Origin: Mastigamoeba balamuthi
Lineage: Eukaryota; Evosea; Mastigamoebida; Mastigamoebidae
Length of the DNA: 51,629 nt
Direction: 5' to 3'
Assembly (NCBI GenBank): GCA_902651635.1
Contig: CACRSC010000006.1
Span: 215,151-266,779 of the forward strand
Shown: in pieces, positions 34,596 to 45,043 of the stretch
Numbering within the stretch: position 1 is the stretch's first letter
Layout: every line of letters begins with the position of its first letter
Notes under the pieces: model-generated
Database searches by the model: none
The model's input: only the letters and a program-made list of their open reading frames with translations
Told to the model about the DNA's origin: nothing
Translations under genes and position numbers: made by a program

Positions 34596-37500
34596 ATGCG
34601 GCAGCCGCTCTCGCTTGCCCTGGCAGCTGTCACGCTCGTCGCAGCGCTCCCGAGGCCCCCGATCGCAGTCCGTCTGCTCCACCCGCTCGCTGCCGACGCC
34701 GTGGTCAACGGCACCGTCGCAGCGGCGTTCTCCGGGGTGCCGACCGTGTCGCTGAGCCCCGCGGAGACGGCCAACTTCACGTGGCATGGCGGGGCCGGGC
34801 TGCGGTACTCGGCTGTATTCGACCTCTCGGTCAGGTCGTCGCCGGGCCAAGTGACCGGCCAGCCAGCCACGTTCGCCGTCACGGGGCTGCAGCCGCACGG
34901 AGCACTGCCCGCGGAGGACAGCCCCGGCGCGTGGTCCGTGTCGGTCCGCTGCTCGGAGACGTTTGTGGGTGCATTCAGGGTGGTGCTCTTCGTGAGCTCT
35001 GCGGACTCGCCCACTCTGTACGAGACGGTGGTCATCGAGTGGCTGTGGTCGTGCTACAAGCCTGGCTGCTCCACCGAGTGCTCGCAGCACGGCCGATGCG
35101 AGTACGCAAACCCCCACCTCTCCGGTCCCGAGCCGCCCGAGAGCTCAACACCTCGCCACACACCAGCGTGCTGATGGGCAAGTGCGAGTGCGACGCGCCG
35201 TACTACGGCACAGACTGCAACGTGGTGCTGGCGAGCCCGTCGCTGGTCGGCGAGGACGTTGTGCTCTGCCCGTACTCGCAGTTCCACTACTTCATGGAGT
35301 TCCCCTCGTGGGCGTCGCCCGACTCGTGGTACAGCCTCCAGGGCGACGGGGCCTCCGAGTTCGACTGGCGGTACTTCAGCTCCGACACCCGCAGCGTCTC
35401 GCCAGAGGGCGCCGTCGCTCTCCCTCTCAGGGTCAACAGGAGCCTGACGCTGGCCCTGCGCCCGGCGACCTACAGCATGGTCGTCTACGGGACCAGCGGC
35501 TACACGGTGCTCGCCGTCGTGCCTATCGTCGTGCTGCCGTGGGGCCACCCTAGCTGTCCCGCCGCGGGCAACGCCTCGTGCTCGTCCGACGCGCTCTGCG
35601 GCAACAGGTCCACGGGCGAGTGCAACAACACTACGCATCTCTGCGACTGCTTTGCGGGCAGGTTCGGCACCGACTGTTCGCGCGGGTGTGGGGCCCTGGA
35701 AGACGGCGCCCCCGTGGACACGGTGCTGGCCCAGCAGAGAGGGACCGTCAGGAGCGACGACGGGGCCACACGGAGGAACGAGAGCCTGTACCCCGTCAAC
35801 GCCAACTGCCAGTGGACCATCGACCCCGACGGCGAGGTCTGCGACACCATCCGCATCCGGTTCCAGTGGCTGGACCTCTCGGACGGCGACCTACTCGCAT
35901 TCACGTCTCCCGACGGCACCAAGCTCCTGACGCTGCGCGGCGGTGGCCACGCTGCCGCCTCCGACACCGAGTTCCACACCGACGACATACACGTCTCGTT
36001 CACCTCCGACTACGCCAACGTCGGCCTAGGGTTCTCGTTCGAGTACGAGTGCGTCCGGCTGCCGCTGTCGCGGGCGGTGCAGGCTGCCATCGGTGTGCCC
36101 CTGGCCCTTGGTGTGTCCCTGGGGGCCGCGCTGGCAGCGGCGGCGGGGCTGTGGTACAACAGGAGGAGGCGGCGACGCGAGCAGGAGGAGCTGCTCAGGC
36201 CCGCCAAGGAGTGGAGCCCCGAGGACGAGAAGGCCGAGGGCCTGCTCGCGGGCGAGACCACGGACCCTGCGGGACTGCAGGACAGCGGCGTATACCTCAA
36301 CAAGGCGAAGCTCGAGTTCGACATGGGGCCCGCGGAGCCCTGCCCGATCGCCAAGGAGCTGCAGGACAACCTCCTCCTGCAGAACGTGTCCCCGCACACG
36401 GTGCAGTACGAGGCGTTCGTGCCGTACGGCGGGAACGAGTTCCAGATCTCGCTGATACCCGGCAAGGGCGTGGTCAAGGCGGGGCGAGGCATCGTGCTCA
36501 GCGTTTCGTTCATGCTGCTCTACACCACGAGGATCAACAGGAGAGTCAAGATCGCGGTAAGGTTCCCGGGGAGCCGCACGAGCTGCCTCTACGCCAACCT
36601 GACGCTCGAGGGAGCGCTCTCTGACAGACTAGACCCCTCGGAGATTGTCCTCGAGCCCGCGCCCCTGGGCTCCGGCTCGTTCGGGTGCGTCCTCTCGAGT
36701 CTGCTGGCCAGCCACCACTTGCAGCGGGGCGCCAACGCGCAGCTCACCCCTCACTCCTCTCCCCAGAGCTGTCTACCGCGGGATGTACAGGGGAAGGCTG
36801 GCCGCTGTGAAGATACTCAAGAAGCAGAACTTCATGTCGGAGAGGCAGAGGGAGGAGTTCGACAAGGAGATCGACCTCTACACCAAGCTCCGCAACCCCT
36901 TCATCGTCGACTTCATCGGGGCCTCGCACATCCCCGGCAGGCTCTGCCTGTGCACGGAGCTGTTCGAGCTGGGCAACCTCGAGAACTTCATCATGCACAA
37001 CGACGTGCCCTACCCGCTGCAGCTCAAGTTCGCCTGTGACATCGCCGAGGCCATGCACTTCCTCCACTCGCACAGCGTCCTCTACAGTCAGCGCAGCTCA
37101 CGCGCAACGCCCACTCACTCGGGTCACTCTCAGGGGACCTCAAGCCCTCGAACGTCTTGATTGCATCGACGAGCATCGAGGCCGTCGTCAATTGCAAAGT
37201 CGGCGTAAGTCGGTGGTGCGTGGGGCCACCTGGCCCTGACTTCCCTCCCCCGCAGGATTTCGGGACTGCGAAGAACGTGGAATGCGCGTCTCAGGTCTTC
37301 CAGTACACTAACGGCCAGGGCACTCCCGTATACATGGCCCCAGAACTCTTCGAGGGGATGGGATACAACCACAAGGCACGCCGCAGTCCATGCGCATCCG
37401 TGCCGTCCCGCATCGCCTCTTGTTGTCCCTCCACTCACTACAAGCTCGCGCGCTACCACTGACCTCCAGGCCGACCTGTACTCGTTCGCGGTCACCCTGT

Positions 37501-38087
37501 GGCAGATGCAGACCAAGCAGCTCCCCTGGGAGACGTGCCTCTGCTGGGAGATCCCCAAGCGCGTCTCCAGCGGGGAGCGGCCGCCCCTGCCCCCGAAATG
37601 CCCCGCGGACTTCGCCGCCCTGATCGCTACGTGCTGGGCCGCCGACCCCGCAGCACGGCCCGAGTTCGAGCAGGTGATCACGACCCTGCAGGCCCTCTTC
37701 GACAAGGCCTGCAACGGGGGCAAGAGGTCCCGCAGGAACACCACTTGGAGAGGTGAGAGTTTGCTTCCACTACACATCAGCACCCGCTCGCTGGCTGGCG
37801 AAGGGGGTCGCACAGGCCTCACGGGAGCCCTCCACACACGCCGTGCAGCAGAGAGGATCTCGCGGGGGTTCCAGCCGTCGATGGGCGTCGACGAGGCCAT
37901 CGAGTCGCAGGCGGACCCCAGCGTCAACGCGTCGGCGTCGTCCACGCGGAAGAGCAGGAGCGCTCTGGACGACGACGAGTGCCCGCCCGAGCTGGCAGTG
38001 GTCGAGAACCCGGGGGCCAGGTGCGGCCTTCTAGAGATGTCAGTGCACACAGACCCGTGGAACCGACCCGAAACGGGCGACACGTAA
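34596..38087 (+). CDS. Receptor-like TKL-type protein kinase with EGF-like and CUB-like ectodomain
   Basis: Exons 34596-35101, 35167-36684, 36767-37086, 37134-37204, 37256-37375, 37470-37752, 37852-38087; 1017 aa. Signal peptide (LSLALAAVTLVAAL); ectodomain with EGF-like Cys runs (CSTECSQHGRC, GKCECDAPYYGTDC and a second near residue 300) and a CUB-like region (NANCQWTIDPDGEVCDTIRI, about 380-465). One TM helix (GVPLALGVSLGAALAAAAGL, ~480). After a 150-residue juxtamembrane part comes the kinase (658-910): GSGSFGAVYRG, AAVKILKK, LYRDLKPSNVL, GDFGTAK, GTPVYMAPELF. The DLKPSN loop predicts Ser/Thr specificity. Intron 5 (37376-37469) appears to start with GC (AAG/GCACGC), giving YNHK/ADLYSFAV. 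A GT alternative at 37400 would insert 8 residues. The tail is Ser/Arg-rich. Confidence 0.9.
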
Positions 38088-38299
38088 TAGACGTCTCTGT
38101 GTGCATTGCACTTGTTGCCACCATCCAACCAGATGCCTAGAGATAGATACACATGCATACACTTCCCCGCCACCGCAAGTGAACATTCGTGCATGTGCGC
38201 ACCGTCATCGGCGGGTCACGGTGTGATAGACAGCGCGGGTGAGCTCCGGTGGAAAATATCTCCGGTCCGTCAGAATCTAACCCTGCAGGGAGCTGAAGA

Positions 38300-38577
38300 A
38301 TGCTGCAACAGTGTGAACGCTGCGGCAAGACGACCTGGTCGGGCTGCTGCATGTCTGCCGACGCCCTCTCGCAGGTGCCACTCGCTGGCCCCCTGCCAGC
38401 CCATCTCGCACTGACTCCCCGTCTCAGGTGCCCGAGGATCAGCGGTGCACGTGCCCCCGCTCCTCTGGCTGCTGTGGCGGCTCTGGTGGCTGCGCAGGTG
38501 CCTCAGCTCCCCCGGGGGGGTCTCAGCCTCACAGACAGCGCGCATTGGGGGGGGGTTGTGCCACCGGAGTGGACTGA
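38300..38577 (+). CDS. Small Cys-rich zinc-binding-like protein, 74 aa
   Basis: Two exons, 38300-38374 and 38428-38577, joined in phase 0 across a 53-bp intron. The protein begins MLQQCERCGKTTWSGCC and continues VPEDQRCTCPR, followed by Gly/Cys-rich sequence. The CxxCGKxTWxGC ... RCxC layout resembles a family of very small eukaryotic proteins of unknown role that I recall only by pattern; the Cys pairs could bind zinc. The stop codon lies only 6 bp before the next start codon on the same strand, which is unusually tight for a eukaryote. Confidence 0.7.
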
Positions 38578-38583
38578 CGGAGA

Positions 38584-39046
38584 ATGGGTGCAGGAGGCGG
38601 GCTCTTGATCAACCTGCGCTCTGTCAGTGCGCTGCAGCGCCTGACGTCGCTCGAGGACAACAGACTCGTCGTCCTCTTCTTCTACGCCGAGTGTACGCGT
38701 CTCTCTCTGTCTCTCTATGCCCCCTCTCCTCTGAGCCTCCGGCGCACCTCCCTTGCCTCGTGCCCTCTCCTGCGCACGTCACCCTGACTGCGCGGCGGCT
38801 GCTGGCGGCGCAGGGAGGGTGCAGTGCAAGAGGATGATGCCCATGTTCGAGGGCCTCGTGGGCAAGTACCCCCGCTGCCTCTTTGTCCGCGTGCGCGGCG
38901 ACGAGTGCGCAGAGACCATCGAGGCCGCCGGCGTGAGGGTCCTGCCCACGTTCCGCCTCTACCGCGGCTCCGCCCTGGTCGCCGAGGTCGTCGGCCCCGA
39001 CGAGGCCGCCCTCATCGCCGCCATCGAATCCAATAAGACAGCCTGA
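38584..39046 (+). CDS. Thioredoxin-like protein with altered active site (WRVQC)
   Basis: Exons 38584-38692 and 38814-39046, 113 aa, the usual length for a stand-alone thioredoxin. The join (T/GG) yields FFYAEWRVQCKRMMPMFEGL: the Trp and second Cys of the WCGPC motif are kept but the first, nucleophilic Cys is Arg. The cis-Pro region is present (VRVLPTFRLYRG). Without the first Cys it should not act as a normal dithiol reductase. It may act on glutathionylated or mixed disulfides, or simply bind partners (inference). No signal peptide. Confidence 0.82.
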
Positions 39047-39185
39047 TTGCCATATTCACACTACGGGTCTCAGGGGTTTCACCCCCCTCCCTCGGAACTT
39101 GGTGTTCTGGAAACCGGGCGGATCTGCTAGCGAGCGATTTCTCATCAGTCAGTCAGTTTTCCTGGCGCCTGCTGTGTTTGCGCTT

Positions 39186-40823
39186 ATGGAGTTCGCACGG
39201 GGGTGTGCGGTTCCGCCCGTCTCGCAGACACGGCACAGCGACGTTCTCGCGCCCCCAGCGCCCCGAGCGTCGCGCTGGGCCCCCGAGTCGCTCTACACCC
39301 CCCTGCTGCTCCTGTCAGACGGCGACGACGCCCCCACAGCGGGTGACGTCACGAGCACCGGCGCAGGCGGCCCGCCTGACGAGGAGGGGGAGGAGGGGGA
39401 GGCTCTCTGGGACGTCGAGCTCGAGAACCTCGCCGAGCGGCCGCGGCCGGGCACGAAGCGCTTCTTCGACACGATCGAGTTCCTCCTGGCACTGGCGGGC
39501 CTCCTGCACCGCACGGGCGTCCCCACAGAGGTCCTCGAGACGCAGATCGCGCGGTCTGCAAGTGCGGGGCCCTCCCCCCACGCTGCCTCTCTGCTCTGCT
39601 TCCCTCGTTGCGCTCTCGCAGCGTCGCCGCGTAGCTCTCACCCTCAATGGCTCGCCGAAGGCGTCTTCGGCATCGACGCCGCGATCGCCGTGTTCCCCGG
39701 GTACATCGCGACGACGTTCCGGGGCAGGGGCAGCAGGGAGACGTACACGTACAACGTCACCAAGTCGTTCGGGTGGGACCTCGACAAGCAGGAGCTCGCC
39801 GACGCCCTCGCGAGGCGCGTCGTCGCGGGCCGCGTGCCCGTGAGCCGCGGCGTCCAGGAGCTCGAGCTCATCCAGCGCCGGGGGCCCGTCTACGCCTGGT
39901 GGTCCAAGCTGCTCGCGATGACCGCCATGAGCGCCGCCATCTGCCCGCTGTTCTACAAGGGCGGCCTGTGCGAGATGGCCGTCGCCACGGTCTGCGGGCT
40001 CGTCTCGGGCCTCGTGCTGCTGGCCGCCGAGCGCTGGCCGGGCTTCGCGCGCGTGGCCGACTTCAGCAACGCCGCGCTGGTCTCGTTCGTCGTCGCGGTC
40101 GTCGGCCAGCGCCGGTGGCTCGGCCCGCTCAACTCGACGAGCGTCGTGCTCGCGGGCATCGTCTGGGCGTTCCCGGGCCTCCAGCTCATCAAGTCCGTCG
40201 GCGACGTCGCCGCCAACCGCGCGGTCGCCGGGTCCTCGCGGCTCCTGTACGGCCTGCTGGTCATCTTCGAGCTCGCCTTTGGCGTCGCCGTCGGGTACGA
40301 GCTCGCCGCGTTCCTCCCGCACAGGGCGGGCGACGCCGAGTCGCCAGAGGTCCGCGCGGCCACGAGGCCGTTCAGCGCCTGGATGGCGTTCCTGTGGCTC
40401 CCGGTGGCCGTGACGACGTTCAACGTCTGCATGAACGCCCCGCTGCGGCAGTACCCCGCCATCATGCTCGCGGCGTCGTGCGCCGTCGCCGTCTCGCTGA
40501 TACCCCCGGCCGTCGGCGGCGACGTGTCGACCGTCGTCGGCATGGTCGCCGTCGTGCTGGTCGGCGAGGCCTACGCGCGTCTGCTGCGCAAGCCCGCGTC
40601 GATACCCGTCGTGATGGGGTCCGTGATGCTGGTGCCGTCGTCGCTCGGCGTCAGGGGCGTGGCGTCGGCGATCATGACGAGCCGCCTCGACCAGGCCGTC
40701 GAGTTTGTCTACGCGATGCTCATGACAGTCACGTGCATCACCATCGGCGGCCTCGTCGGCGACGCGCTCGCACAGGCCACCCGGTGTTGGTGGCGGCGGC
40801 GGCACCCAGACGACGCCATCTGA
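39186..40823 (+). CDS. ThrE/Prm10-family multi-pass membrane protein
   Basis: The family includes bacterial threonine/serine exporters and fungal Prm10. The N-terminal cytosolic part (about 110 residues) is acidic and Pro-rich. An amphipathic region (RFFDTIEFLLALAGLLHRTGVP) and the soluble motif GIDAAIAVFPGYIATTF follow, then about ten hydrophobic helices in two blocks (for example LLAMTAMSAAICPLFY, LYGLLVIFELAFGVAVGYEL). I place a 60-bp intron at 39562-39621 (pyrimidine-rich before the acceptor), giving 525 aa. Because 60 is a multiple of three, the frame is also open without splicing (545 aa). The substrate is unknown. Confidence 0.83.
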   Translation: MEFARGCAVPPVSQTRHSDVLAPPAPRASRWAPESLYTPLLLLSDGDDAPTAGDVTSTGAGGPPDEEGEEGEALWDVELENLAERPRPGTKRFFDTIEFLLALAGLLHRTGVPTEVLETQIARSASAGPSPHAASLLCFPRCALAASPRSSHPQWLAEGVFGIDAAIAVFPGYIATTFRGRGSRETYTYNVTKSFGWDLDKQELADALARRVVAGRVPVSRGVQELELIQRRGPVYAWWSKLLAMTAMSAAICPLFYKGGLCEMAVATVCGLVSGLVLLAAERWPGFARVADFSNAALVSFVVAVVGQRRWLGPLNSTSVVLAGIVWAFPGLQLIKSVGDVAANRAVAGSSRLLYGLLVIFELAFGVAVGYELAAFLPHRAGDAESPEVRAATRPFSAWMAFLWLPVAVTTFNVCMNAPLRQYPAIMLAASCAVAVSLIPPAVGGDVSTVVGMVAVVLVGEAYARLLRKPASIPVVMGSVMLVPSSLGVRGVASAIMTSRLDQAVEFVYAMLMTVTCITIGGLVGDALAQATRCWWRRRHPDDAI

Positions 40824-40910
40824 CGGCGGGGGGAGGAGGAGGAGGAGGAGCAGACAAAGCAGGAGGGCTTGCGGGCGGGCGTCGCTGCCACTGTCCCCAT
40901 GGCGACTAAG

Positions 40911-41931
40911 TTACATTCCGATTTCGCCCATGTCTACGTCGAGGTTGTACGGGGGGTCGCGGAGGACCTCGAGCACGCGCAGCAGGTGCCCCGTGGGGTC
41001 GGCCCACAGCGCCTCGGTGTCGACGGCCATGGCGTCCTCGGGCCCCAGCGACCACGGCTCCTCGCCCAGCAGGCGCACGATCTCGACGCTGCCCTTGCGG
41101 CACGCCTCCTTGAGCGCCGCGTTGCCCCTCGCCCGCGCGTCCTCCGCGCACATCCCGCGCGCGGCGCTGCCCAGCGCGCGCACGACCTCCGCGTGCCCGC
41201 CGGCGCACGCGGCGACGAGCGCCTCGTTGTCGCGCGCGCGCGCGTCGCCGGCGCCCAGCGAGAACGGCGGCGCCAGCAGCGCGCGCACGACGTCCGCGTG
41301 GCCGCGCTGCGCCGCGAAGACCAGCGCCTCGTTGCCGTAGGCGCGCGCGTCGGCGGGGCCGAGCAGGAACGGCGCCCGACCCAGCGCGGCGACCACGTCG
41401 GCGCGCCCGGCCCAGCAGGCCTCGATCAGCGCGTTGCNNNNNNNNNNNNNNNNNNNNNNNNNNNNNNNNNNNNNNNNNNNNNNNNNNNNNNNNNNNNNNN
41501 NNNNNNNNNNNNNNNNNNNNNNNNNNNNNNNNNNNNNNNNNNNNNNNNNNNNNNNNNNNNNNNNNNNNNNNNNNNNNGGAGAGTGAAATTCAATTGAATT
41601 GGTCGGCCCACCTCTGCGCGCGCCGCAGGCAGACGCGCGCGAGGACGCAGGGCATCGCCGCGCCCAGCGAGACGAGGTCCTGCGCCGAGGAGAGCGCCGG
41701 CACGACCGCCGCCCGCAGCGCGCGCGCGGCCTCGGCGGCCGCCCTGTCCGCGGGGCCGAGGGCGGCGGGGGCCGGTGGGCGCCCAGCGGTGCCGGGCGGC
41801 GGGGGCGTCGACGTGGGCGAGAGCGCGCTGGGAGCGGCCAGCCAGCCGTGGGGCAGGGGGATCTCCACGCGCAGGGGGTGCTTGTGCGGGTGCATCGGGG
41901 CCAGGGCCACGCCGGGGCCAGCGGTTTGCAT
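40911..41931 (-). CDS. Ankyrin-repeat protein, interrupted by an assembly gap
   Basis: Partial. The 5' exon (41931 to about 41612) encodes a Pro/Ala-rich region ending in ALSSAQDLVSLGAAMPCVLA and a probable splice donor (CAGAG/GTGGGC). The sequence then enters a 140-N gap. After the gap the frame 41437-40911 encodes four to five ankyrin-like units (NEALVFAAQRGHADVVRALL, NEALVAACAGGHAEVVRAL, NAALKEACRKGSVEIVRLL) and a short C-terminal tail. Unit spacing is about 36-38 residues, slightly longer than the canonical 33. The missing piece should hold the acceptor and at least one repeat. Protein-protein interaction is the only function that can be inferred. Confidence 0.75.
41438..41577. other. Assembly gap (140 N)
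   Basis: A run of N in the middle of the ankyrin gene. The true length of the missing sequence cannot be known from this window. Confidence 0.99.
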
Positions 41932-42176
41932 GAAATCCGGCGGTTTTTTTGTTTTTCGGGTGCGTGCGGGACTGCCGCCAGAGAGCGAGGGAAAAAAAAG
42001 AGGCTGCGCGAACTCGAATACCCACAGGGATATTCGTATCTTCTGCAGGATTCACAGATCTCCGACTGTCGGAGGAGATTTTATCTCTGCAGAGGGTTCC
42101 TCTGATTCCTCCTTCCTCTCCTGTCACAGAGGATACGCCTACTGTGGCCTTCATGCGCCGCATGAGCGATTTGATT

Positions 42177-42204
42177 CCGGGAAATCTGCCGATATCTTGC
42201 GAGG
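42177..42204 (+). promoter_or_regulatory. Candidate upstream element of the FIST gene
   Basis: CCGGGAAATC at 42177-42186 followed by CCGATATC at 42189-42196, 65-92 bp before the start codon at 42269. Same half-motifs as at 46143-46170 in reverse order. Confidence 0.32.
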
Positions 42205-42268
42205 TCATTTATAGGTCAGTGCGAGGAAAGAGGACAAGAGACCATTCGCAGAGCCACGACCGACGACC

Positions 42269-44889
42269 ATGGGTGCCGGCCACAGCGTGGTCCCCGGCGA
42301 GGAGCTCGTCCGGCCCGTCTCCTCCATTCCCGGCAGCGGGGCCCCCTCCTCGGGGCCCTCTCAGGCCGCCCTGCAGTCCTCCTCGTCCTCGGGGCCCCGG
42401 CAGCAGCAGGACGGAGTCGCCTGTGCACTGCCCGCGTCCGACGACGAGCCGCAGGAGTGCGTGCGGCCCAGGCAGTGCAGCGTGGGCAGGGGCGAATCCA
42501 TGGAGGTCCTCGAGGTCGACGACGACGACCCTGGTGGGCTCCCTCCCTTGCAGGCCGCCCCCCGAGTGACCGAGACCTGTTTTTGTCTGCGCATTCAGAC
42601 GACGAGGCCGACGGGGACCAGAACTGCGCAGAGGAGACCGAGACAACTTCGGTCACGAGCGCCGAGCAGTGCCACCCGCCCCCCATGCGCAAGATGTCCA
42701 AGCCCCGGTCGCCGTTCCGCATCGCCGTCCACGTTTCTGTCCACCCGGACGCCGAGGAGGCCGTCAAGGAGGCCGTCGGCCAGATCAAGCAGGTGGGGGT
42801 GCCCCGGATCTCGCACGGCTCTCACCGATCTACCCTCACAACAGAGGCTGGGAGCGGACCCCAGCTTTGTCGTGTGCTACTGCACGACATTCCACGACCC
42901 CGCCGAGGTCGCGCGGACGATGGGCAGGGAGCTGCGCGGGGTGCCCTGGATGGGGGCCACGCAGTCGACCGGGCTGCTGTCGCCGCAGGGGTGGCAGGTC
43001 AGGTCGCTGGGGCTCTTCGCCATCTACGACCCCGACGGCCGCTACTACGTCGAGAGCGTGTGCCTCGCAGGCACCACGGCCCGGACCGCGGGTGCCAAGC
43101 TCGCTCAGAAGTGCTTCGACTCAGCCCCCAAGGACAGCGGGTCCCCCAACGCCCTCTGGCTCGCTGCCGAGCTGGGCTGCGAGGACGGCGTGCTTCTCGG
43201 AATCGCAGACACGATCGCCTCGAGTACGAATTTGCCATCCTCGTCGCACCCCTCCCCTCTCCTGCCGACATCCGACTGCCCACAGAGTGCAAGCCCCTCT
43301 GCGCCATCGGCGGCGGAAGCTCGTGCAACAACAGCGGCTTTGAGTCGGGGAACCAGTTCTGCACTGGCAAAGTGCTCACCAACCACGTGCGTTTGCCTTC
43401 CGCTTGTAGTCCGCCTGACGCTGCGCAACCGCTCCAGGTGGTGATGGCTGCGATGCACTGCTCGGCAAACATCTATGCCGACTACGACAACGCGTTCGAG
43501 AAGACGCAGCACAGCGGCGTTGTGACGAGCGCCGAGGGGCGAGTCGTGAAGGAGATCGACGGCATGCCAGCGGCCTCGGTCTACGCGCAGTGGAGCGGTC
43601 TGTCGGACCTGCCTGAGGGCGTTGTCCTCAACCTGGTCACGACGAGGCCACTGGGACGCCTCAAGACGGTGGACCCTAATGGCACCCCCCAGTTCCTCTG
43701 CCTCGCCCCGTATGAGAGAAAGGGCGGGTCCCTCGTGTTCCTCGGTGAGATACCGCAGGGCGAGCGCCTCTGGCAGATGAAAGGCGACAAGTCCAGGTGC
43801 GTCCTCAACCACGGACTCCTTTTGTTGGGCCTGAACCACATCGCATCCCAGCATCATGAGGAGGCTGGACGACATGGCGAAGTCGTGGATGAAGACGAAC
43901 GAAACCGTGCACGGCATGCTGATGAACTGGTGCCTGTGCTACGTCCTAACCATGCCCGAGGCATTCCCCGAGGTGAGACCTCAAGTACGGGGGCTGTCAC
44001 ACTAACACCGGAGCGCACTTGACACGAGGCAGATCAACAAGACGATGGAGAGGCACCTGGGAGGACGCCCCTGGATCGGCGCAAACATGAGAGGGGAAGA
44101 GGGGACGTTCTGCAGGACGAGGGGGCTGTTCTCCTACGGGAACCTGATGATTAGCTCGCTCTCGTTCATCGGACGCAGGAGGCTCACGGACGAGCTGTAC
44201 CAGTCCGAGGTCCAGCCGCCCACGGGGCTGGTCCACTTCGTGGCCGTCGAGATCCCGGACATCACCGTCCTGGGGAACCCCGAGGTCACCGCTGCCAACC
44301 TCGACGTGCTCAAGGCGTTTGTCTCGGCACAGGCGGCACGCAGCAACGGGTACGTCTCGGACAACAAGTCCATGGGCCGCCACGTCGTCGCGTTCCAGTC
44401 GGGCATCGACGCTGTGCGCTTCGCCACGGTCGTCAGGCGCAACAGCCTCGGTCTCAACTGGACCAAGGTGCGATCCCACGCTCTCCTCTGGGCTCGGGGC
44501 TCACGTGCGCCCGCCCGCAGAAAGTGCTGGAGAGCTCTCAGTGTTCGGAGATGAGGAACAGCATCGGGATGCTGGTACGCAGGGGCCCCGAGATCAAGAT
44601 CACGCTGCACAGCGGCGTGGCCCAGTGCGCGATGGACCCGCTGAGCCACAGGCTGGCCTACTCGGGCGATGAGCTCGAGAGCCTCAAGTCGCTGAGCCGC
44701 GTCAACGCGGCAGGGCACGTCGTCATCTCGGCCAAGATGCTCAAGGAGGTCGAGGAGTCGCTCGGCTCCTTCACGGGCTCCTCCCTGGGCATCTCCGAGT
44801 ACTTCAGGGGAACGAGGTGCATCGCGTGGTCCAACCAGCACGTGCTGGACCCCCAGGAGCTGCTCGTGGTCCTCGACGCCACGAAGTGA
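42269..44889 (+). CDS. FIST sensor-domain protein fused to a degenerate class III cyclase domain
   Basis: Exons 42269-42533, 42599-42792, 42845-43223, 43286-43386, 43438-43796, 43852-43972, 44033-44467, 44521-44889; 740 aa in one frame. MGAGHS at the start fits N-myristoylation. After ~110 acidic/Ser residues comes FIST_N (FRIAVHVSVHPDAEEAVKEA, SFVVCYCTTFHDPAEVARTM, WMGATQSTGLLS) and FIST_C (HCSANIYADYDNAFEKTQHS, GMPAASVYAQWSG), a ligand-sensing unit known mainly from prokaryotic signalling proteins. Residues ~550-740 resemble a cyclase homology domain: HFVAVEIPDIT, GRHVVAFQSGIDAVRFATVV, IKITLHSGVAQ, YSGDELESLKSLSRVNAAGH. The usual GxxVNxAxR transition-state Asn/Arg pair is absent, so catalysis is doubtful; it may be regulatory. 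Confidence 0.8.
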
Positions 44890-45043
44890 AGGACAGCGGC
44901 GAGCGCATCCCCCTCCCCTCCCCTCGATTTGTGTACGAGTAGAGACAGTCGGTGCAGAATAATCAGCTGTGTTTGGGGACTATCAGTACGACAGAATGGC
45001 ATAGGTGTGCGTGTAGGTCCGTGGGTGGCGTGCGTGGCGGCCT

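Noticed and set aside
39315-40805. 496-codon antisense frame over the ThrE-like gene
   Set aside because: Asp/Arg/His-rich composition typical of the complement of GC-biased codons; the sense frame has clear membrane helices.
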